Assembly: GCA_038216655.1 (NCBI GenBank)
Contig: JBBQPZ010000017.1
Location: 1-64,000 of the forward strand
Length of the DNA: 64,000 bases
Direction: 5' to 3'
From: JAFDWR01 sp038216655
GTDB taxonomy: Bacteria; Armatimonadota; Fimbriimonadia; Fimbriimonadales; Fimbriimonadaceae
Position numbers and translations under genes: made by a program. This document shows, in pieces, positions 23,492-31,424 of this stretch. Under the pieces are notes generated by a model that searched no databases, was not told the origin of the DNA, and was given only the letters and a program-made list of their open reading frames with translations. The stretch's first letter is position 1. Every line of letters starts with the position of its first letter.

Positions 23492-24517
23492 GTGAAAGCC
23501 ATCGCGAAGGTGCGCCCGGAACCGGGCGTCGAGATTATCGATGCGCCCGAGCCAACGGTGACTCCGGGCAGTGTGAAGATTCAACTGGAGGCCGCATCGG
23601 TTTGCGGCACCGACCTCCACATCTACAAGTGGGACGGCTGGTCCGCTTCCCGAATCAAGCCCCCACGGATCATCGGCCATGAGTTCTGCGGAACCATCGT
23701 CGAACTCGGCGAAGGCGTCACGGACCGTAAGGTCGGAGACTTCGTCTCCAGCGAGTCGCACATCGTCTGCGGCCACTGCCTCCAGTGCCTCAGCGGTCAG
23801 GGGCACGTCTGCGTCAACACGCGAATCCTCGGCGTCGACGTCGACGGCGGCTTCGCTTCGCATGTCGTGATCCCAAAGGACAACGCCCGACCCACCTCGC
23901 GAAACGTGCCCACCAAGATCGCCGCCTTCCAGGACGCGCTGGGAAACGGAGTTCACACGGTGATGTCCGGCCCGGTGAAGGATCAAACGATTTTGATCAC
24001 GGGTATGGGTCCGATTGGCCTGTTCGCGGTCAGTATCTGCAAGGCCCTTGGTGCCGCGAAGGTGATCGTCACCGAAGTGAGCCCTTACCGAATCAACCTC
24101 GCCGAGCAGGTCGGCGCAGACGTGATCTTGAACGCCAAGGAGCACGATGTCTCGGCGGAGATCAGGCGGCTCGTTCCCGGTGGAGTCGACGCGACCCTGG
24201 AGATGTCCGGCCATCCGAGCCAACTCGCCCTCGCGGTCGAGCACACCCGCCCCGGAGGTCGCATCTCGCTCCTCGGCGTGTACGGCGACAACGTCCAGAC
24301 GGTCGATATCAACGCGGTGATCTTCAAAGGAATCGACGTTCAGGGCATCGTGGGACGACGCATCTGGAAGACCTGGGAGCAGATGGGTGAACTCCTCGCG
24401 AGCGGCAAGCTCAACCTCGACCCGGTGATCACCCACCAGATGCACTACACCGAGTTCCAGAAGGCGATGGAACTAATGAATGCGGGACAGGCGGGGAAGG
24501 TTGTCTTCACATTCTGA
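23492..24517 (+). CDS. tdh: L-threonine 3-dehydrogenase
   Basis: Tdh oxidises L-threonine to 2-amino-3-ketobutyrate with NAD+ and zinc. From GTG 23492 the product is 341 residues, the same length as E. coli Tdh. Catalytic zinc ligands are in SVCGTDLHIY and GHEFCGTI. A structural zinc site has the cysteines of ESHIVCGHCLQCLSGQGHVC. The NAD fold has GMGPIGLFAV, and TFEMSGH-type residues appear as TLEMSGHPSQLALA. The partner kbl is not adjacent. The upstream open frame (from 23399) runs through repeats and is not used. Confidence 0.93.
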   Translation: MKAIAKVRPEPGVEIIDAPEPTVTPGSVKIQLEAASVCGTDLHIYKWDGWSASRIKPPRIIGHEFCGTIVELGEGVTDRKVGDFVSSESHIVCGHCLQCLSGQGHVCVNTRILGVDVDGGFASHVVIPKDNARPTSRNVPTKIAAFQDALGNGVHTVMSGPVKDQTILITGMGPIGLFAVSICKALGAAKVIVTEVSPYRINLAEQVGADVILNAKEHDVSAEIRRLVPGGVDATLEMSGHPSQLALAVEHTRPGGRISLLGVYGDNVQTVDINAVIFKGIDVQGIVGRRIWKTWEQMGELLASGKLNLDPVITHQMHYTEFQKAMELMNAGQAGKVVFTF

Positions 24518-24530
24518 CGGTAGTGCGGTA

Positions 24531-24642
24531 TTTGGGTATTGAGGGTATTGGGACCGGCTAGGAACGTAGGCTTCAGTCGATCGACCTCGGGCACGAACGC
24601 GATTCCTCAATACCGAATACCCCCAATACCCTCAATACCCTC
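24531..24642. repeat. Inverted repeat in the tdh-TPR gap
   Basis: A GTATTTGGGTATTGAGGG arm near 24531 pairs with CCCTCAATACC arms near 24620-24642 across about 65 nt. Each arm is itself made of repeated GGGTATTG units. It could act as a terminator for tdh. Confidence 0.5.
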
Positions 24643-24666
24643 CGCTCCCGGTAAACTGCCGCAAGC

Positions 24667-26499
24667 ATGAAAATCGCCGTTCTTCCGTTCAATGCCGCTG
24701 AAGGCACTAAGCAGGCCTATGGCCGCCAGTTCGCCGCTTTTATGGGCGACCAGGTTCGAACGGCAACCGGGGCCGATGTCAACACGATCTCGTTCCTCGC
24801 GCAAGTCGAGGAGCCGAGCGGCCCTCGCGTCGGTTTCGTCAACATCGCGGAGGGCTTCCTCGCTCCCGAGCAGCTCAACGAGATGGCGACCCAGACTGAG
24901 GTCGACCTCATCCTCGACGGAACGCTGAAGGAGGAAGAGGGTTCGTTCGATCTCGTCGTCCGCTTCCACCGTAAGGGCGAAGTCGAGCCGTACCAGGTCG
25001 ACGACTACAAGTTCGTCCGCGCCGACATCTTCAAGGTCATGCACACGCTGGTCAAGCGGATGGCCGAGGAAGCGGAGCTGAAGCTGCCCGACGAGCTTTC
25101 CGGCGACAAGATGGAGTTCGGCACCGAGGATGCCGAGTCGATGCTCAGTTTCTTCGAGGGCTACGACGGTTACAACTACGTCCAGCAGGCCCAGGGCCGT
25201 ACGGTCACCGAGTTCGTGCCCGACATCCCGGTCAAGGCGCTCTTGAAGTCGGTTGAGCTCGATCCCGATTTCGTGGCACCATACGAAGTCGTCTGCGAGT
25301 TCTGCCGCATGCTCGCCAGCTATCAGCTCGGCACCTACGAATTTCTTCTCGAGTCACTGGAGCAGGCCACCAAGCTCGTTCCCGACGAGTTCCGCGCGTT
25401 CTTCGCGGTCGGGGAACTCTACGGCATGGGTAATCAGCATGCGAAGGCGGCGGAAGCCTTTGAGAAGGCGGTTGCGCTCGCTCCTGAAGAGGCCGCACTC
25501 TACACCCGCCTCGGCATGGCTCAGATGAATCTCGGGATGCCCGTGAACGCCGAGCGAAACTTCCGCAAGGCGGTCGAACTCGAAGGCGAAGAGAAGCCCT
25601 CGATGGACTACCTCGCCGCGGTTCTGCAGCAAACCGGGCGGGCGCACGAAGTCCCCGCGCTTTGGAAGGAACTCCTCGACGCAAACCCGGACAACCCGCA
25701 GGTCATCGTCAAGTACGCGGTTTCGCTCTTCCAAAACGAACGCGCCGCCGACGGCGAGAAGGTGTTCGAAGCCGCGCTTGAAAGTCTCGAAGACAACACG
25801 ATGATCAAGCGCTACTACGCGCCCGTGTTGGTCGAGAAAGACGATCTCGACCGCGCGATGGACTTCTACGAGGACTGCCTCGACGTCGCTCCTGCGGACA
25901 TCGAGCTGATGCTCGAATACGCCCAGACCCTCCAGAAGGCGGGGCGAGATTTCGAGATCCCCGCAGTGCTCAAGAATGTTCTCTCCGGCAACCCCGATCC
26001 GAATGTTCGGGCTCAGACGCTGGCCTGGCTGATCGAACTCGAGCAGCCCAAGCGCGTCGAGAACGTAATGAACGCGCAGACCAAGATCAACGACGGCGAC
26101 TTCGAGGGCGCGGTCCGCGACCTGAAGCCGCTGCGTAACTGGCTCGCCGACTACTGGAAGATGTGGGCGTTGCTCGCCCAAGCGTACAACCAGCTAAATC
26201 AGCCGGAGGAAGCCGAGGAAGCCGCCAAGCGCCTCATCGACCTCTTCCCCGCTTGCGAGCCGGGCTATGCCGAACTCGCGTCTTCGCTAAACACGCAGGG
26301 ACGGCATGAAGAGGCCTACAACCTCATGCGGTACGCCGCGTCGAACTTGCCGCAGTCTTTGCCCATTCACATCAACTTGGGTCTCGCGGCCAAGCGAGCC
26401 GGCCGACCGGATGAGGCCAAGGCATTGGCCAAGCAGCTTCGCGAGGCGATCGGGCCGAACGAAGAGCTCGAAGCTGTTTTCAAAGAAATGGAGTCGTAA
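24667..26499 (+). CDS. Large TPR-repeat protein
   Basis: The 610-residue protein opens with a TolB/FlgO-like alpha-beta domain (MKIAVLPFNAAEGTKQAYGRQ..., TEVDLILDGTLKEEEG) of about 130 residues. A series of tetratricopeptide repeats follows from about 180 to the end (EAFEKAVALAPEEAALYTRLG is one clear unit). No signal peptide is visible, so it is likely cytoplasmic. It ends with TAA that overlaps the Shine-Dalgarno of the next gene, so it may head an operon with the HTTM cassette. Confidence 0.75.
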   Translation: MKIAVLPFNAAEGTKQAYGRQFAAFMGDQVRTATGADVNTISFLAQVEEPSGPRVGFVNIAEGFLAPEQLNEMATQTEVDLILDGTLKEEEGSFDLVVRFHRKGEVEPYQVDDYKFVRADIFKVMHTLVKRMAEEAELKLPDELSGDKMEFGTEDAESMLSFFEGYDGYNYVQQAQGRTVTEFVPDIPVKALLKSVELDPDFVAPYEVVCEFCRMLASYQLGTYEFLLESLEQATKLVPDEFRAFFAVGELYGMGNQHAKAAEAFEKAVALAPEEAALYTRLGMAQMNLGMPVNAERNFRKAVELEGEEKPSMDYLAAVLQQTGRAHEVPALWKELLDANPDNPQVIVKYAVSLFQNERAADGEKVFEAALESLEDNTMIKRYYAPVLVEKDDLDRAMDFYEDCLDVAPADIELMLEYAQTLQKAGRDFEIPAVLKNVLSGNPDPNVRAQTLAWLIELEQPKRVENVMNAQTKINDGDFEGAVRDLKPLRNWLADYWKMWALLAQAYNQLNQPEEAEEAAKRLIDLFPACEPGYAELASSLNTQGRHEEAYNLMRYAASNLPQSLPIHINLGLAAKRAGRPDEAKALAKQLREAIGPNEELEAVFKEMES

Positions 26500-26525
26500 G
26501 GAGGGGCCGAGTTCGGCCCAATTCC
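26498..26525 (+). promoter_or_regulatory. Shine-Dalgarno separated from start by a hairpin
   Basis: AAGGAG (26498-26503) is followed by the hairpin GGGCCG-AGTT-CGGCCC (26504-26519), 6 nt, and ATG 26526. Folding the hairpin brings the distance from 22 nt to 6 nt, which supports this start and suggests a structured ribosome-binding site. Confidence 0.5.
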
Positions 26526-27218
26526 ATGGCCTCAAACGATCGCCGAGAACGCCCCGAGCCGAACGCCCGTTGGTGGGTCAAGCTTTTCGTCGCCTTCCAC
26601 ATTCTCGCCGTGACGATCTGGGCTCTCCCCAATCCTCATCCGGACTACCTGGCGGGCAAGGAGCAGATCGGGGTGAGCTTCGACAGTCCCGGCGAATTCG
26701 TGGGCTCGCTCGCGCGGACGATCACCGACGGCTTTCTCGTGTGGAACGCCAAGTACGCAAAGCCGTCGTTCCTGCGTTTCTACACGCTCGGCACCGGGTT
26801 CTGGCAGTACTGGGACATGTTCGCTCCTAACCCCAGTTCCGTTGACCTCTGGGGCAGCGCGTCGGTCATCTACGCAGATGGCACGGAGACGATCTATAAC
26901 TACCCGCGCATGGCGGATATGGGTTACACCGAGCGGTATCTGCGTGAGCGCTACCGTAAGTTCTTCGAACGCACCGTTTACTCGGAATACCTCTGGCCCC
27001 CGTTCACGGCAAGGGTGGCTCTCCTGATGACAAAGCGCGCGGACAATCCGGTCACCAGCGTGACTCTGTGGAAGCACACTCTCGGTGTCCCGCCCCCCGG
27101 TCAGCGGATACCTGAGCGATACGTGGACTTCGACTTCTTCCGGGCCGACCGTAACGGCCGGGACTGGCGCTACTTTGTGCATCGAGACATCGGATGGGTG
27201 GAGGTCAAGGCCCATTAA
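26526..27218 (+). CDS. Membrane-anchored protein accompanying an HTTM protein
   Basis: The 230-residue product has one N-terminal membrane helix (residues 16-35, WWVKLFVAFHILAVTIWALP) and an outside domain with FWQYWDMFAPNPSSVDLWG and FERTVYSEYLWPPF. The W-x-M-F-A-P-x-P phrase occurs in proteins encoded beside HTTM (vitamin-K-carboxylase-like) membrane proteins. The adjacent gene is such a protein, so a shared function is likely but unknown. Its stop overlaps the proposed ATT start of the next gene. Confidence 0.65.
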   Translation: MASNDRRERPEPNARWWVKLFVAFHILAVTIWALPNPHPDYLAGKEQIGVSFDSPGEFVGSLARTITDGFLVWNAKYAKPSFLRFYTLGTGFWQYWDMFAPNPSSVDLWGSASVIYADGTETIYNYPRMADMGYTERYLRERYRKFFERTVYSEYLWPPFTARVALLMTKRADNPVTSVTLWKHTLGVPPPGQRIPERYVDFDFFRADRNGRDWRYFVHRDIGWVEVKAH

Positions 27219-28506
27219 CACGACCGCGCCCAAACCGAATCCGTTGCGAACCTGGCTCGGCGCGGTCGACAACTATTGGTTCGGCAAAGGCACTCCGACC
27301 GCGCTTGGCGTGTTCCGGATCATCGTTGGCATTCTCACGCTGATCAACCTGCTGATCATTGCCTCGGGCTTTCCCGACTGGTTTGGTGAGAAGAGCTTCG
27401 TCCCTCTTAAGGCGGCCGAGTTGTACAACGACAACATCGGGACTCGGATTGGGCTGTTTGGGCTCGAAAAGGTTCTGCACATCGATCCCCAACTGCCCGG
27501 CCGGGCTCCCCGGATCGACTTGCTTGCAGGGACGTCTAACCCGACGCTGATCGCCGCTTTCCTCGGTGTGGTCATGCTCGCGGCGATCTTCACCGCCATC
27601 GGGCTGTGGTCCAAGTTAAGCTCAATCGTTCTCGCGGTCGGGGTCGTGAGCATCAACCACCGCAATGGTCTGATCCTCAACGGCGGCGACACGATCCTTC
27701 GGATGTGCCTCCTGTATCTGGCGCTCTCCCCGTGCGGACTGTCGTGCTCGGTGGACCGCCTGATTGCGCTCTGGAAGGGGAAGATCGGACCCGAACTGCC
27801 GCAAGTCTCGCTGTGGGCTCAGAAGCTCATTCAGTACAACGTCGCCGTTCTTTACTTCATGACCTTCTGGCTCAAGTTCGGGCAGGGCGATCTTTGGCGG
27901 AACTTCACCGCAACCTATTACGCGAGCCATCTGAGCGAGTTCCGGCGTTTCTGGTTGCCTGAGTTTGTCAACCAGCCTCCGATGGTCTACTTCACCTCAT
28001 TCGCCACACTGGCGATCGAGTTGGCTCTGGCCACGCTGGTCTTCTACAAACCCGCTCGCAAAGCGGTGTTGATCAGCGGCCTTGTTCTGCACGCCTCGCT
28101 CGAATACAGCCTCAACATTCCCCTATTCCAATTCCTCGTCACCGCCCCCTACATCTGCTTCTATGCGGGCGACGAGGTGACCGGTTTCTTCCGGCGCCTT
28201 GGCGGCAACCGCTTCTCGCGCTTCAAGGTGAACGTGCCCCTTCCCGCGGGGATGAAGCTTGCGCCGGGTCCCGCCAATTTCTTCGCCGCGGTAGACCCGT
28301 TTGGATTGGTGACTTACGTGCCGGGGGACTCGCCGGAGCTTTCGCATGCCGCGATCAAGAAGTCGTGGACCCACAGTCTTGGCGCATGGACGGTAGGCTG
28401 GATCCCTCAACTCTGGAGGCGTCTCCTTTCGAAAGCGCTCGTGTCCGGAGAATCTGCGCTGACGCCCAAGGTTGTGAAAGGGGCAAAGAAGTTGGTGACT
28501 CAATAG
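27214..28506 (+). CDS. HTTM-domain membrane protein (vitamin K-carboxylase-like)
   Basis: The product, about 430 residues, has roughly eight to ten membrane helices and the HTTM pattern: ALGVFRIIVGILTLINLL, the NHRNGLILNGGDTILRMCLLYLALSPCG motif near 150-180, and YNVAVLYFMTFWLKFGQGDLWRN. HTTM proteins relate to gamma-glutamyl carboxylase; bacterial members are mostly unassigned. No ATG or GTG fits the conserved N-terminus. ATT at 27214 has GGAGG 9 nt upstream and overlaps the previous stop (ATTAA). TTG at 27175 or 27241 are alternatives without a good Shine-Dalgarno. Confidence 0.82.
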   Translation: MNTTAPKPNPLRTWLGAVDNYWFGKGTPTALGVFRIIVGILTLINLLIIASGFPDWFGEKSFVPLKAAELYNDNIGTRIGLFGLEKVLHIDPQLPGRAPRIDLLAGTSNPTLIAAFLGVVMLAAIFTAIGLWSKLSSIVLAVGVVSINHRNGLILNGGDTILRMCLLYLALSPCGLSCSVDRLIALWKGKIGPELPQVSLWAQKLIQYNVAVLYFMTFWLKFGQGDLWRNFTATYYASHLSEFRRFWLPEFVNQPPMVYFTSFATLAIELALATLVFYKPARKAVLISGLVLHASLEYSLNIPLFQFLVTAPYICFYAGDEVTGFFRRLGGNRFSRFKVNVPLPAGMKLAPGPANFFAAVDPFGLVTYVPGDSPELSHAAIKKSWTHSLGAWTVGWIPQLWRRLLSKALVSGESALTPKVVKGAKKLVTQ

Positions 28507-28507
28507 G

Positions 28508-29404
28508 ATGAAGGCCTTTCAATTCAGCAAGCCGAAGAATCCCGGATTTGGGATCAGTAAGGACTTCTACCTGTCGGTGCTTTCCTCGAAGTCCGTCTTG
28601 CCGACGATGCTTGAGCTTATTAACCCAAGCGGAGTGGATCGCGCCATCGAAGGTTACGGGGCACCGCTCATGCCCGGGGCGGACAAGGCCGCACTTTCGA
28701 TGCCCTTGCAGCGAGGAAGCTATGTGCTCGCCTCGAAGGACCGCAAGACAGTCCTGCGGATGCGGGTGCTGAGCAAGGAAGAAGCAGGGTTCGATCCGGC
28801 GGTTTACGTCCGCAGTTCGCTCGCCGTCGGTTCGCCGCCGGAGCTTGGAGCACGGATGCTGGCGACTTGGCAGCTCCTGCAACTCACGTTTGAATCGCAT
28901 CACGCGATGGTTTATCCCGCCTGCGACTTCCTTCTCGATATCGCCCAGCGCTTGGCTCAACTGTGCGAAGGGGTGATCGCCGACCCGATGTCCGGACGGT
29001 ATTTGCTGCCGGAGCAACTCAGGCACATCCCGTCCACCGATCAGCGAATCGACGCGCGGAACTTCGTCGCAATTCAGACGCGGGAGTTGCCGAATGGCCT
29101 TCACGTGTTTACCGCGGGAATGCGCAAGTTCGCGCTGGAAGAGTATGAGGTTGAAGGGATTGAAGAATCGCTGCTAGGGACGATGACGACGTTGATCTAT
29201 AGCATGTGTCAGGCTCGGTTGCTCGGAGCCCCGATGCCATCAGGCTCCCGAGTCGGTGCCAAGAAGGCGCCGTTCGAGCTTCGCGAGGGCGGGTTGCTGA
29301 AGGCGATATGGGAGGGAATCCCGGTTTTCGAGCTGCTGCCGCCAACGGGATTGACGGCTTCTCAGGCGCTAAGAGAATGGTCCCGCGAGCGCGACGAAGT
29401 TTAG
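28508..29404 (+). CDS. Uncharacterised protein, third gene of the HTTM cassette
   Basis: The 298-residue soluble protein begins 2 bp after the HTTM stop codon, so it is almost certainly co-transcribed. Features are LASKDRKTVLRMRVL near 75, ESHHAMVYPACDFLLDIAQRLAQLCEGVIADPMSGRYLLP near 123-162 and LHVFTAGMRKFALEEYEVEG near 198. The last two segments recall DUF4261-type proteins, but this likeness is weak. No signal peptide, membrane helix or catalytic motif is evident. Function unknown. Confidence 0.65.
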   Translation: MKAFQFSKPKNPGFGISKDFYLSVLSSKSVLPTMLELINPSGVDRAIEGYGAPLMPGADKAALSMPLQRGSYVLASKDRKTVLRMRVLSKEEAGFDPAVYVRSSLAVGSPPELGARMLATWQLLQLTFESHHAMVYPACDFLLDIAQRLAQLCEGVIADPMSGRYLLPEQLRHIPSTDQRIDARNFVAIQTRELPNGLHVFTAGMRKFALEEYEVEGIEESLLGTMTTLIYSMCQARLLGAPMPSGSRVGAKKAPFELREGGLLKAIWEGIPVFELLPPTGLTASQALREWSRERDEV

Positions 29405-29476
29405 TGGCGCAGGTTTTCTAACCTGCGAAGGCGGGTGTCTCAGAACATAGGTTGGAAAACGCGCCCCAACCTCCGA
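29402..29476. repeat. Palindromic repeat (GTGGCGCAGGTTTTCTAACCTGCG)
   Basis: GCGCAGGTTTTC at the left and GGTTGGAAAACGCGCC at the right form an imperfect long hairpin between convergent genes; AGGTT-TTCT-AACCT makes an inner stem. A partial copy (TTGGAAAACCTGCGC) lies at 51955-51974. Confidence 0.55.
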
Positions 29477-29477
29477 G

Positions 29478-30588
29478 TCATTCCAAATCTTCGACGGAGA
29501 AGGCGTGGCCTTTGACCCGGCCCGCTTTGATGGTTTCACCGTCTCGTTTGTCGAGTTGGATCGGCTTGACTACGGCGAGATCGCCTAACGCGGAGCTGAG
29601 CTCTTCGGAGTGAGTGGTTAGCCAAATTTGGGAGGTCTCGCTGGCCTTGGCAATCAAACGAGCGAGGGGTCTCATGAGGCTCTGGTGGAGGCTCGTCTCG
29701 GGCTCATTGAGGGCGAGAAGTGGCGCGGGCGTCGGGGAGAGCAGCGCGGCGAGGAGGCACAGGGAGCGGAGAGTCCCGTCCGAGAGCTCGTGGGCGCGGA
29801 GGGGACGTTGCACGAGGCGGTCGGCCATGGTGACTTCGAAACTCCCTGGTTCCACGGTTTCAACTCGAAGAGCGATCCCAGGAAAGGCATCTTGGATTGC
29901 CTCGCGAAGGGCCTCCCCATCGCCATCCCGCATGATCGTCATGAGGGCTGCCGCCAGGTCCAACCCATCGGCGGCCAGAACGGGAGTCCACGTTCCCGCC
30001 TGCGCCCTTCGCAAGGGCGATTCGGGGTCGGTTCGGAAAGTATGATAAAAGCGCCAGCGCACGATCTTGCGGCGCACATCATCCAGCTGCGGATACTGCT
30101 TCGGGTCGGCCACTTGGTCAAAGACGGACTCTGAGCTGCTGATGCGAAGGAGAAATTGCTCGCGCTCGCCTTGTGAATTTCGGATGTAGCACGACGATGC
30201 CGACCTCTCAAGGATCTTGACCTTCTTGCCCTTGATCAATTGGACAATGTTCTCAGTCTTGACCTCCGGATCCAGCATGAATCCGCGGCCGGGTGGAACG
30301 TACCCCAGTTCCAAATCGAACTCATAGTCGTCAATCGTCGCGCCCAGGCGCATCCGCACCGGGCCGGTTTTGCGACCTCCCGCCCAGAGGACGCTCGGCA
30401 TGCCGCCTTCTCGTACCAGCGTGCGCGCAAGTTCGCCCCGCCGCCGCGGCGCGGACGAGCGACATGGAGTTGTACAGGTTGCTCTTGCCGCACCCGTTCG
30501 GGCCGACGATGATGTTTACGCGTTTGAGCGACAACGTCAGTTCGCGAATGGAGCGATAGCCTTCGACGCGCAGTTCGGTGACCGGCAC
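29478..30588 (-). pseudogene. AAA-family ATPase (RecF/SMC-like), broken by a single-base frameshift
   Basis: The N-terminal part begins MPVTELRVEGYRSIRELTLSLKRVNIIVGPNGCGKSNLYN, with Walker A GPNGCGKS. After RAAAAG the frame is lost. Dropping one G from the G-run (CCCC at 30436-30439 on the plus strand) restores GELARTLVREGGMPSVLW and the remaining 300 residues. These include the ABC-like signature RPLRAHELSDGTLRSLCL, Walker B LLALNEPETSLH and the H-loop WLTTHSEEL. The full protein would be about 370 residues. This could be a true inactivation or a homopolymer sequencing error. Confidence 0.8.
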
Positions 30589-30596
30589 GGTGCAGT

Positions 30597-31091
30597 CTAG
30601 CGGAAGTTGACGAAGTTCACCGGATACTCGAGGTCGAGGCCCTTTACGAATGCCATCGCCTTCTGGAGGTCATCCTTCGACTTCGAGGACACTCGAACTT
30701 CGTCACCTTGGATCTGGGGCTGAACCTTCATGCCTTTGTCTCGAATCTGCTTGACGAGCGCCTTTGCCTTGTCCTGCGCGATCCCCTGCGTCAGGGTGAG
30801 CTTGCACCGCACGGAGATACCGGCCCCCGGCTCGAGCTTGCCCCACTCGATCTGGCGCGCGTCGATCCCGCGCTTGAGCATCTTCGAGAACACAATGTCT
30901 TTGAGCTGGTCCATGCGGAATTCATCGTCCGCGATCAGGGTGATGTCCTCCTTTTCGTGAAGGATCTCCGCCTTGGTGCCCTTCATGTCGTAGCGATTGG
31001 AGAGTTCTTTTTGCGCCTGATCGATGGCGTTCTTGACCTCCATGAGGTCGGCCTTGGAGACGATATCGAAGCTAAAATCAACGGCCGCCAT
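30597..31091 (-). CDS. yajQ: YajQ-family nucleotide-binding protein
   Basis: The 164-residue product begins MAAVDFSFDIVSKADLMEVKNAIDQAQKELSNRYDMKGTKAEI, matching YajQ/XC_3703 proteins, which bind cyclic di-GMP or nucleotides. The end, IQGDEVRVSSKSKDDLQKAMAFVKGLDLEYPVNFVNFR, is the highly conserved family C-terminus. The length is exactly typical. Its start lies 2 bp from the stop of the next upstream gene, so they share a transcript. Confidence 0.92.
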   Translation of the reverse strand: MAAVDFSFDIVSKADLMEVKNAIDQAQKELSNRYDMKGTKAEILHEKEDITLIADDEFRMDQLKDIVFSKMLKRGIDARQIEWGKLEPGAGISVRCKLTLTQGIAQDKAKALVKQIRDKGMKVQPQIQGDEVRVSSKSKDDLQKAMAFVKGLDLEYPVNFVNFR

Positions 31092-31093
31092 GG

Positions 31094-31414
31094 TTACGCC
31101 TTCTCCAGGTCGTTGCTCGCGACGAGGAGCATGTAGTGCGGTATGAAGTCGGCTTCTTCTTTGGTGAGCTGCTTCTTATGCTCTTCTTGGATCTTCTCGC
31201 GCATTCGCGTCTGAGACTCCTTGTGGACGTCGCGAGAGACCTTGCTGATCACGTCGAGGTCGATGTTGACCGCAATTTCGTCGCCCGCATAGACGTTTTG
31301 GACCGTGCCGATCAGCCCCGCCATATGGTCAAAATAGCGGTTCTTCTTGCGATCCTCTTCGGTCACCGCTCGCGTCACGATGCGCACGCGATCGCCTTCT
31401 TTCCAGTTCGCCAT
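31094..31414 (-). CDS. Small basic protein with an SH3/KOW-like N-terminus
   Basis: The 106-residue product starts MANWKEGDRVRIVTRAVTEEDRKKNRYFDHMAGLIGTVQNVYAGDEIAVNID. G-D-R-V-R-I-V and G-L-I-G-T-V are the strands of a KOW/SH3-like barrel. A charged helix (RDVHKESQTRMREKIQEEHKKQLTKEE) follows. It lies between dxs and yajQ on the same strand. The function is unknown. Confidence 0.68.
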   Translation of the reverse strand: MANWKEGDRVRIVTRAVTEEDRKKNRYFDHMAGLIGTVQNVYAGDEIAVNIDLDVISKVSRDVHKESQTRMREKIQEEHKKQLTKEEADFIPHYMLLVASNDLEKA

Positions 31415-31424
31415 TAAGGCAATT

